From the NCBI GenBank assembly GCA_014584295.1, contig JACTNC010000061.1:28839-92838 (forward strand): 64,000 nt of DNA, written 5' to 3'. Shown here one piece after another: positions 26,122-34,400 of the stretch (positions within the stretch are counted from its first letter, which is position 1; the number at the start of each line of letters is the position of its first letter). A program made the position numbers and the translations under genes. Below the pieces are notes generated by a model. The model was not told the DNA's origin. It searched no databases and saw only the letters and a list, made by a program, of their open reading frames with translations. The stretch comes from Verrucomicrobiota bacterium (GTDB lineage Bacteria > Verrucomicrobiota > Verrucomicrobiia > Opitutales > Opitutaceae).

Positions 26122-26856
26122 ATGGCGCTTTCCATTCATGCATCCCTGCAGCGCATTGGCGCCGCCGCGTCGGAAGTCATCATTTTGTGCGACGCCTTGG
26201 AAGACGCTCCTCTGTGGATCAAGGATGTGAAGGGGCGCTACCAGTGGGTAAACCGGTCGTTCCTGCTCAATTTTGGGGTGGAGGACCGCGATGTCGTCCT
26301 GGGCAAGACCGATTACGACCTGTGTGGGCTGCAGCTGGCTGAACAATACCGAGTGGATGACGAGCGAGTCCTGGCGGGCGAGTGTCTCGTGGGCAGGGTG
26401 GAACTGGTTGGAAGGTACAACCATACGGCCCGGTGGTGCTCGACGACGAAAATTCCCCTGCATGACAGCAAGGGCAATGTGGTGGGCACGGCGGGCATTA
26501 CCCGCCCGCTCGCCATTCCGGTCGGACCGCCGCGTCATGAACCCATGAGCATCGCCATCCGGCAGATCAGCGAGCAGGTGGGGCGTTCCCTGTCGAACGC
26601 CGACCTCGCGCGCGCCTGCGGGTTGTCGCTGAGAGCATTCGAGCGACAATTCCAGGCTCACTACCGTTGCACGCCCCAGGCGTATGTTCGACAGTTGAGG
26701 GTCCGGCTGAGCTGCCATGCCCTGGTCAATTCGCGCAAGAGTTTGGCGGAGATTGCGACGGAGTTCGGGTTTTCGGATCAGAGTCATTTCAACCGGGAGT
26801 TTAGAAAACTCATGGACGAGACCCCGGGCTCCTACCGGGAACGCCACCAGCGATGA
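26122..26856 (+). CDS. PAS-domain AraC-family transcriptional regulator
   Basis: A 244-residue cytoplasmic regulator. Residues 15-130 form a PAS domain (DALEDAPLWIKDVKGRYQWV, then NRSFLLNFGVEDRDVVLGK and TKIPLHDSKGNVVGTAGITR), which would sense a small ligand, redox state or light. Residues 140-244 are the double helix-turn-helix AraC DNA-binding domain (LARACGLSLRAFERQFQAHY and SLAEIATEFGFSDQSHFNRE). PAS-AraC fusions of this size are frequent in Opitutaceae and often sit beside sugar-utilisation genes. It is divergent from the cytochrome-propeller gene with an 89-bp gap, which suggests it controls that gene. Confidence 0.88.
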   Translation: MALSIHASLQRIGAAASEVIILCDALEDAPLWIKDVKGRYQWVNRSFLLNFGVEDRDVVLGKTDYDLCGLQLAEQYRVDDERVLAGECLVGRVELVGRYNHTARWCSTTKIPLHDSKGNVVGTAGITRPLAIPVGPPRHEPMSIAIRQISEQVGRSLSNADLARACGLSLRAFERQFQAHYRCTPQAYVRQLRVRLSCHALVNSRKSLAEIATEFGFSDQSHFNREFRKLMDETPGSYRERHQR

Positions 26857-27672
26857 GCGCGTGATTCTGCGGGGTGTCGGATGTGGGTATCTCCGGAAAG
26901 CCACCATCCGGTGTGTCCCCGCGCTCGGTCTCTCGCGCCCCTCAGCTACTTTGGTGCAAGTGGGTGTTCGCGACGGTGAAGATGGATCTTCTATTCAATG
27001 GGGAGGGGCACGCATCGTCGTGCCCGGATCGAGATGCAGCGAGGATCTTACTCAGGGGCATTGCTACAACAGAACACAAGGTCGATGAATTGGCGAATTT
27101 GCTGGCGTTGGAATGCGCTGAGCGATCCCGGTCGCGACAAAGCGCGCCCCTCCTCAAGTGTCCGGTGCATTGCTGGCATGTCTTCAGTCCTTCGTGTCTT
27201 CGTGACTTCGTGTGGGACCCATCCTTTCAATACAAAGCCGGGGCATGAATGACTCGCACGAAGGCACGAAGACACGAAGGAGGAGACCTGAGGCCGGCTT
27301 CTAGCCCGACTTCGCGGATTTGGGCATCCGGGATTTGTAAGTGGCTGCAAATAAAGGGAGGCATCCTCAAAGTCTGCACTACACGGGACCAGTGGCTGTT
27401 CGCTTGCGTGGACGTGATTTTGGGCAGCGGTTGAGCGGGAAGCTTCAGTTTCAGTTGTTCGAGAATCAGGCGCTGGTCCGGTTGTCAGAAGTGACGCTTT
27501 TCTACAAAAGAATGCCGTCGTCATCCTAGCCAAGTGCGGGCTGCTGCGATACAGTCGACCTTTGCCGGCAAGGTTGTTCTCGAAACTTGGTTCCCTATGC
27601 CCCATTTCATCGCGCATGTTCTCCCCCTGATCAAAGGACAATGATTGCGGTCCAATCCCTTTTTCTGTGCTC
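26857..27672. other. 816-bp gene-poor region containing a CTTCGTG inverted repeat
   Basis: No credible gene was found. Frames on both strands here have erratic composition, no domain and no sensible start, and the longest minus-strand one (27048-27746) runs through the inverted repeat and into the next gene. The region holds the CTTCGTG repeat (27189-27280) and, near its right end, the promoter region of the cupin operon, where I could not place -35/-10 boxes with confidence. It may be a remnant of deleted genes. Confidence 0.55.
27189..27280. repeat. Inverted repeat of CTTCGTG-type 8-mers (24-bp arms)
   Basis: The left arm 27189-27212 and right arm 27257-27280 are reverse complements at 23 of 24 positions, separated by 44 bases. 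Each arm is itself made of about three 8-base units of the form CTTCGTGN. Closely similar strings recur in many Verrucomicrobia and Planctomycetes intergenic regions (from memory, not searched). Possible roles are a hairpin terminator, a REP/MITE-like element or a protein-binding array. The arms are too long and regular for chance. Confidence 0.85.
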
Positions 27673-28938
27673 ATGAATTCAGTCACTTCGCTCAAGACCG
27701 TTCGCTCCAACGTCAAATCGCTCGTCGAGGGCTCCCTCGCCGACACGGGCGGCCTGCTCCGGCTCGCGCCCTGCTGGGTGCCCCGCTCCTTTCTTCAGCC
27801 GGGCAAGCGGCTCAAGCTGCATCCGGACGATCTTTATGCCTATGGGCTGAACCGCGGCGGCATTGATGAACGCTGGTTCGCTTCGACCACGCCCGCCGCC
27901 AACGAAAACCGCACGCCGGACGAGGGGCTGAGTTATGTCGTGACCGGGGGGCAGCGATTCACACTGGCAGACGCGGTCGCCGAGTGCGGAGCGGGACTCA
28001 TCGGACCGGCGATCTGGAACAAGTACCGGAAATGGCCCGTGTACTCAAAATTCTTCGACAACATGGGCCCGATTCCGCACCACATGCATCAGTCGCAGGC
28101 GCAGGCGGCGCTGGTGGGACAGGAGGGCAAGCCCGAGTCGTACTACTTTCCGCCGCAGCACAACAATGTGGGAAACAATTTCCCCTACACGTTCATGGGA
28201 CTCGAGCCGGGCACGACCCGCGCGCAGGTTCGCAGGACCCTTGAGCGCTGGAACAAAGGCGACAACGGCATTCTCGATCTTTCCCGCGCCTACCGCCTCA
28301 AGCCGGGCACGGGCTGGCTGATCCCGCCCTGCGTGCTCCACGCTCCGGGCTCGCTCTGCACGTACGAGCCGCAGTGGGGCTCCGATGTGTTCGGCATGTA
28401 TCAGTCGCTTGTCGAGGGACGCGAAGTTCCATGGTCGCTGCTCGTCAAGGACATGCCCAAGGACAAGCATCAGGATCTCGACTTCATTGTCGACCAGTTG
28501 GACTGGGAGGAGAATCTCGATCCGAATTTCAAGGACAACCATTACCTTGAGCCCGTGCCGGTCGCGGATACACGCAGCGAAGGCTACGTCGATCGCTGGA
28601 TCGTGTATGGACGCATCAAGGGACAGCAGCTCTTTTCCGCGAAGGAACTTACCCTCGACCCCGGTGCAAAATGCACGATCAAGGACGGCGGTGCCTATGG
28701 TCTCATCACCGTGCAGGGCAGGGGCAGGATGAACAAGCTCTCGCTCGACTGCCCGAAGCTCATTCGTTTCCACGAACTCACGGAGGACGAGGTGTTCTGC
28801 ACGGAGGCCGCGGCAAAGGCGGGCGTCACGTTTGAGAACACGAGTTCCGTGGAGCCGCTGGTGATGCTCCGCTATTTCGGCCCTGAAGCAAATCCCGACG
28901 CGCCTGCGATAGGTGCGTATCGGTCCAACACGTTTTGA
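27673..28938 (+). CDS. Cupin-domain, phosphomannose-isomerase-like protein
   Basis: A 421-residue protein; the ATG at 27673 is chosen over the GTG two codons upstream. It looks like a double cupin. The first core has GPIPHHMHQSQAQAALVGQEG with clustered His (HHMHQ) and later PGTGWLIPPCVLHAPGSLCTYE, where His/Gln/Glu could bind a metal as in type I mannose-6-phosphate isomerases. The second core is KELTLDPGAKCTIKDGGAYGL with LITVQGRGRMN. A sugar isomerase or epimerase role is inferred. It leads a set of three genes with a TIM-barrel protein (91 bases later) and a Gfo/Idh oxidoreductase, which supports sugar metabolism. No signal peptide is present, so it is cytoplasmic. Confidence 0.7.
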   Translation: MNSVTSLKTVRSNVKSLVEGSLADTGGLLRLAPCWVPRSFLQPGKRLKLHPDDLYAYGLNRGGIDERWFASTTPAANENRTPDEGLSYVVTGGQRFTLADAVAECGAGLIGPAIWNKYRKWPVYSKFFDNMGPIPHHMHQSQAQAALVGQEGKPESYYFPPQHNNVGNNFPYTFMGLEPGTTRAQVRRTLERWNKGDNGILDLSRAYRLKPGTGWLIPPCVLHAPGSLCTYEPQWGSDVFGMYQSLVEGREVPWSLLVKDMPKDKHQDLDFIVDQLDWEENLDPNFKDNHYLEPVPVADTRSEGYVDRWIVYGRIKGQQLFSAKELTLDPGAKCTIKDGGAYGLITVQGRGRMNKLSLDCPKLIRFHELTEDEVFCTEAAAKAGVTFENTSSVEPLVMLRYFGPEANPDAPAIGAYRSNTF

Positions 28939-29029
28939 TCCGCCGCTGGGGATCCCTGCCTCGGGCCGGGACCCTCCGTCCTGCGAATCGTCCCAATTCA
29001 ACCCTCAACTGCATCAACCTCCACATACC

Positions 29030-30076
29030 ATGCCTCAAAACAATTATCCAAAATTGCACAACGCGATGTGGCCCGGCCTCGTCGGCAAGGGCAGCCCCGG
29101 TGCCGAACCCTTCATCGACCTCGATACCATGCTCGATCTCACCGCCAAGGCGGAGGTGGACGGAATCCGGTTCGATGGCGTCGATCTCTTCCTGAGCGCG
29201 CCGCACACACCGATCGACAGCGACGACAACGCCATCAAGGAACTCGCCGCGAAGCTGAAAAAGAGAAAACTGGTCGCCGGTTCAGTGGTCGCTCCTGTCT
29301 GGGGGCCGACTGGTGGAGGTTCAGCGATGGGCTCTGAGGAGGATCGGAAGAAGTTCGTCACTCAGGTTCGCCAGGCGTGCCGGATCGCGGCCAAGCTGCG
29401 TGAACTCGGCGTGCGGCCTTCCGGTGTCGTCCGCATCGATTCGTCGGCCTCGGTGGGCGACTGGGCCAAGAACCCCAAGGCCAATACGAAACTGATCGCC
29501 GCCACGTTTCGCGAGGCGGCTAAGGTCGCAAAGGACTACGGCGAGCGGCTCGCCGCCGAGGGGGAAATCTGCTGGGGCGGCATGCACTCGTGGAAGCACA
29601 TGCTGGAACTGCTGGAAGCCGTGGGACAACCAAAGGTGCTCGGATTCCAGGCCGACATGTCGCACACGCTTCTCTACACCCTTGGTGAAAACGCGCCGGC
29701 GCACCGTATCGTGCCGAAGAAATTCCACTGGGAGCCCGGCGCCACCCATGAGGCACTGAAGAAACTGACGGATGCCCTGCGCCCCTGGACGATCGATTTC
29801 CATGTGGCGCAGAATGACGGCACGGTCTTTGGGTCTGGCACGCATGATCACACCGGACGCCACTGCCTTGCGACCGATCCCAAGGGCAAGCTGAACATTA
29901 TCCGTGATTCAGCCTACTGGCTCCGGGACGGCCGCGGCAAGGTGACCAAGAAGATGCGCCATATCTGTTGGGACGGCTGCATGTTCCCCAATGAGACCAT
30001 GATGAAGCAGCAAACCTGGAACGACATTCTCGCAGCGATGATCCAGGTGCGTGAAAATCACGGCTGGTCGGAATAA
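29030..30076 (+). CDS. Xylose isomerase-like TIM-barrel sugar isomerase/epimerase
   Basis: A 348-residue protein beginning at the ATG at 29030 ([19 protein letters not shown]); the longer frame extends into the intergenic leader. TIM-barrel strands and ligand residues include [88 protein letters not shown] and [16 protein letters not shown]. Glu (AEGEICW), Asp (QADMSHT) and His residues are placed as in AP-endonuclease-2-family metal sites. It lacks a signal peptide and is 25 bases ahead of the Gfo/Idh gene. The likely role is isomerisation or epimerisation of the keto-sugar produced by the oxidoreductase (inference). Confidence 0.8.
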   Translation: MPQNNYPKLHNAMWPGLVGKGSPGAEPFIDLDTMLDLTAKAEVDGIRFDGVDLFLSAPHTPIDSDDNAIKELAAKLKKRKLVAGSVVAPVWGPTGGGSAMGSEEDRKKFVTQVRQACRIAAKLRELGVRPSGVVRIDSSASVGDWAKNPKANTKLIAATFREAAKVAKDYGERLAAEGEICWGGMHSWKHMLELLEAVGQPKVLGFQADMSHTLLYTLGENAPAHRIVPKKFHWEPGATHEALKKLTDALRPWTIDFHVAQNDGTVFGSGTHDHTGRHCLATDPKGKLNIIRDSAYWLRDGRGKVTKKMRHICWDGCMFPNETMMKQQTWNDILAAMIQVRENHGWSE

Positions 30077-30101
30077 CCTCCCTCAACCTCAACTACGAAC
30101 C

Positions 30102-31241
30102 ATGAAAACTCTTAATGTTGGCATGATCGGGTACGGCTTCATGGGCCGCGCCCACTCAAATGCCTTTCGACGGGTCAACAATTTCTTTCCGCTCGACCAC
30201 AAGGTCGTCCTCAAGGCGGCCTGCGGGCGTGACGGCGCAAAGACGCAGGCCTTTGCCGACACGTGGGGCTATGAATCAGTCGAGACTGATTGGAAGCGAC
30301 TCATCGAGCGTGCAGACATCGATGTGATCGACATCGCCGCGCCGAACAATGTTCATGCGGAAATTGCTCTCGCCGCAGCAAAGGCCGGAAAGATGATCCT
30401 TTGCGAGAAGCCCTTGGCGATGAATTCACCCGAGGCGCTCAAGATGGTGAAGGCTGTCGAGAAGGCCAAGGTGCCGAACATGGTCTGGTACAACTACCGC
30501 CGAATCCCTGCCGTCACCTTCGCGAAGCAGATGATCGACGAAGGGAAGCTCGGCCGCGTGTTTCACTACCGCGCAAAGTTCCTGCAGGACTGGACCATTT
30601 CCGCAGATGTTCCGCAGGGCGGACCTGGCACCTGGCGGCTCGATGTTGCCATTGCTGGCAGCGGTGTCACCGGAGACCTCCTTGCGCACTGCATTGACAC
30701 CGCGCTCTGGCTCAATGGCGGCATCCAGTCGGTGACGGCCACCACCGAGACTTTCGTCAAGCAGCGCAAGCATGCGAGTACGGGCAAGATGACCAAGGTG
30801 GGCATCGATGACGCCAGCCTCTTCCTGGCCCGGTTCAGGAACGGCTCGCTCGCGACCTTTGAGGCGACGCGTTATGCGCGCGGCCACAAGGCGCTCTATA
30901 CGTTTGAAATCAATGGCGAGCACGGCTCGATTTTCTGGGACCTGCACGACCTGCACCGCCTGCAGTGGTTTGATCACCGCGACAGCGGAACCCTTCGTGG
31001 ATGGCGCTCGATCCATGTCACGGACGGTGATCATCCCTACATGGGGAAATGGTGGGTGCCGGGACTTCAAATCGGCTATGAGCATTCATTTGTTCACCAG
31101 GTCGCCGACTTCATCGAGGGCATCGAATCCGGAAAGCCGGCTGCACCGACCTTCCGCGACGGCCTCGCAACCGACTACGTGACCGACGCCGTGCTTGCAT
31201 CCGCGCGGACGGGTCGCTGGGTCAATGTCAAGTCGGCCTAA
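30102..31241 (+). CDS. Gfo/Idh/MocA-family NAD(P)-dependent sugar oxidoreductase
   Basis: A 379-residue protein from the ATG at 30102; the frame is open from 30051 but that overlaps the upstream gene. The Rossmann domain starts [18 protein letters not shown] (G-x-G-x-x-G), followed by [16 protein letters not shown] and the family signature [15 protein letters not shown], where the Lys of E-K-P is the conserved catalytic/cofactor residue. The C-terminal dehydratase-like fold contains [20 protein letters not shown] with the catalytic-type Asp and His. Enzymes of this type oxidise a sugar hydroxyl, commonly C3, of free or glycosidic sugars. It is cytoplasmic, with no signal. It completes a cupin, TIM barrel and oxidoreductase set and is followed by two tandem hairpins. 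Confidence 0.9.
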   Translation: MKTLNVGMIGYGFMGRAHSNAFRRVNNFFPLDHKVVLKAACGRDGAKTQAFADTWGYESVETDWKRLIERADIDVIDIAAPNNVHAEIALAAAKAGKMILCEKPLAMNSPEALKMVKAVEKAKVPNMVWYNYRRIPAVTFAKQMIDEGKLGRVFHYRAKFLQDWTISADVPQGGPGTWRLDVAIAGSGVTGDLLAHCIDTALWLNGGIQSVTATTETFVKQRKHASTGKMTKVGIDDASLFLARFRNGSLATFEATRYARGHKALYTFEINGEHGSIFWDLHDLHRLQWFDHRDSGTLRGWRSIHVTDGDHPYMGKWWVPGLQIGYEHSFVHQVADFIEGIESGKPAAPTFRDGLATDYVTDAVLASARTGRWVNVKSA

Positions 31242-31244
31242 CTC

Positions 31245-31297
31245 GCACGGAATGAAGCCGTGCATCGGAGAGGTCAATGCCCACATTGGCCTCTCCG
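31245..31297 (+). terminator. Tandem hairpins after the Gfo/Idh gene
   Basis: Directly after the stop codon are GCACGG-AATGAAG-CCGTGC (31245-31263, 6-bp stem) and a 13-bp stem with a 6-base loop (31266-31278 pairing with 31285-31297, one T-G wobble). No T-run follows, so a Rho-independent terminator is only probable; an mRNA-stabilising structure is the alternative. Confidence 0.6.
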
Positions 31298-31487
31298 AAC
31301 GCTACACCTCTGAGAGAAACATGGAACCCCCAGATGATCGCGGATTGCCACGGCATCACGGACCCTAGTATGCTGATTCCTGCTGTCGGGGCGTCCCAAA
31401 GTGAATGCGATTGATCGATGAATCTCGCTGCCCCTTAGCGCGATCGACCTTCCAAGTCCTGACTTTGCCTCTAGTCCCACCTCATTC

Positions 31488-34400
31488 ATGATTCTTCGTC
31501 GCGCACTCTCCCTGATCCTTGCTTTCTGCGCCCCGCTCGTGCTTGCCGCCGCTGAGAGGACACTCGTGTTTTCACCGCCTGGGAATCCAGCCTCGGCGAA
31601 ACACGTTGTCCTGTTGTCCGGCGACGAGGAGTACCGCAGCGAGGAGGCGCTTCCGATGCTGGCGAAGATCCTGAGCCAGCGGCATGGATTCAAGACGACC
31701 GTGCTGTTTGCGCTTGATGCGGATGGCGTGATCAACCCCAACAACACCAAATCGCTTCCGGGTGCCGAGGCATTGGACACGGCTGATGCGATCGTCATGT
31801 CACTGCGCTTCCGCGATTGGCCGGAAGCGGCGATGAAGCACTTCGTTGATGCCTATCGCCGCGGCGTGCCTATCATTGCGCTGCGCACCTCGACACATGC
31901 CTTCAAGATTCCGGGCGGTCAGTATGCCTCGTTCACGGACTTCGGAAAGCGGGTTCTCGGGGAACAATGGGTATCGCACTGGGGCAGGCACAAGGTTGAG
32001 GCGACACGCGCCGTGATCGAGCCCTCGGAAAAGGCGAATCCGCTCCTGCGCGGGGTGGGAGAGATCTTCGGCACCACCGATGTCTATGAAGCCTATCCTC
32101 CCGCAGATGCGACGATTCTGCTGCGCGGGCTCGTGCTTTCGGGCATGAATCGCAGCGATCCGCCCGCAAACACCGTCAAGAAGCGTTCCAGCGACAAGAA
32201 GGAGCAGCCTGTGAATTCGCCGGCAATGCCTGTGGCCTGGACGCGCGTGTACCGGAACGAGGCCGGCAGGGACAATCGCATCCTCACGATCACCATGGGC
32301 GCGGCCACCGATTTCACGGATGAGAGCCTGCGTCGGCTGGTTGTCAACGGCGTGTACTGGGGTTTAGGTCGCAAGGTTCCCAGCAAGGCAGATGTGCGCC
32401 TGGTCGATCCGTATGCACCCACGCCGTATGGATTCAATGGATACCGCGTCGGGTTGATCCCTGCGGACCATGCCCTGGGAAAGACGCTGCGCGAGGGTGC
32501 ACCCCGGGCGCCGGGTTCTGGCGGGGATGTGAAGCCGGCTCCGGTGATTCCTTCCCGTGTCGGTTTGCCGTTGACGCTGTCCCCCGGCGAACGCATCGCC
32601 TTCATCGGCAATGCGCTCGCCGACCGGATGCAGCATCAGGGGTCGCTTGAGACGCTGATCCATGCCCGCTATCCCCAGTACAATCTCGTGGTCCGCAATC
32701 TCGGCTTCTCCGGCGATGAGGTGGCGATGCGCGCACGCTCGAAGGATTTTGGCACGCCGGACGAGTGGTTGACCCGGGTGGGGGCGAACGTGGTGTTCGC
32801 GTTTTTTGGATTCAATGAGTCGTTTCACGGGGAGGCCGGCCTTCCCAAGTTCAAGGAGGATCTCGCACGTTTCCTTCAGGAGACGCATGCAAAGAATTAC
32901 AGTGGTGCGGGCGCGCCGCGTATCGTGCTGTTCTCTCCGATCGCGGCCGAGACGATGCCCGATCCCAATCTTGCGATGCCCGAATCGACGAACCGCAATC
33001 TCGCGCTCTACGCGGCGGCGATGGCTGAAGTGGCGCGGGACCGTGCCGGCGTGACCTTTGTCGATTTGTTTACGCCGTCCAAGGCACTCTACGCGGAGGC
33101 TGCGAAAGCTGGGAAGACGCTCACCTTCGATGGAGTTCACCTGAATGCGTCAGGCGACGCCGCCTTTGCCCCGGTGATCTTCAAGGCGCTCACCGGCGAG
33201 GATGCGCCTCGCGGCGATTGGTCGCTCTTGAAGCAGGCGGTCAATGCGAAGAATGAAATGTGGCACAGCCGTTATCGTACCGTTGACGGCTACAACATCT
33301 ACGGAGGCCGTTCGACGCTGAGCTATGTGTCCGGAGAGGGGGGGCCGAAGATCAGCAATTTCCAGGTCATGCAGGAGGAGATGACCCAGCGTGATGTAAT
33401 GACTGCAAACCGAGACAAACGCGTCTGGTCGGTTGCTAAGGGGAAGGACATTCCCGTGGACGATTCGAATCTGCCTCCAGTTACGCCGGTGAAGACGAAT
33501 ATTCCCGGCGCAAATCCGGACGGATCCCATGTCTTTCTGGGCGGAGAGGAGGCGATCCAGAAGATGACCGTGTCGCCCGGGTTGAAGGTGAATCTCTTCG
33601 CGAGTGAAAAGGAATTTCCCGAACTCGTGAAGCCGGTGCAGATGGCCTGGGATACTCGCGGACGCCTGTGGGTCTCCGTATGGCCCAGCTATCCGGAGCG
33701 CACGCCGACGTCGGAAAAGGGAGACAGTCTCCTCATTTTCGAGGATACGGATGGCGACGGCAGGGCGGACAAGTGCTCGCACTTCATGGACGACCTGAAT
33801 TGTCCGACCGGTTTCCAGTTCTTCAAGGATGGCGTCCTTCTGATGCAGGCGCCCGACCTGTGGTTTGTGCGGGACACGGATGGCGATGGCCGCGCTGATT
33901 GGAAGGAGCGTGTAGTGATGGGGCTCGACTCCGCGGATTCCCATCACGTCGCCAACTCCCTCGCCTATGAACCGGGAGGCGCCATCTATCTAAGCGATGG
34001 AGTTTTCCTGCGCAGCCAGATCGAGACCCGCAACGGCGTGCTGCGCAACATCGACGGAGCGGTCTACCGCTATGAGCCGCTCACGCAGAAGGTCGAGACC
34101 TATGCATCGTACAACTTCATGAACCCTCACGGCAGGACATTTGACCGTTGGGGCAATGACCTGATCGTCGACGCCACGGGCAACGAAACGTTTTTCGGCG
34201 CGGCGTTCAGCGGAAAGATTGATTACCCCGCCAAGCACCCGAAGATGAAGCAGTTCTGGGCGCGACCGGCGCGCCCCTCGGCTGCGAGTGCGATCATCAC
34301 GACCCGACAGTTTCCGGATGAGTTCCAGGGGAATTTCATCAATGGAAATGTGATCGGGTTCCAGGGATTCTATCGCGTGAAGGTCGTGGAAGACGGTTCA

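Noticed and set aside
27048..27746. 232-codon minus-strand frame in the gene-poor region
   Set aside because: It runs through the CTTCGTG inverted repeat and into the start of the cupin gene, has no domain and looks like low-complexity translation of repeats.
28045..29001. 318-codon minus-strand frame opposite the cupin gene
   Set aside because: It is antisense to a protein with clear cupin motifs and has no features of its own.
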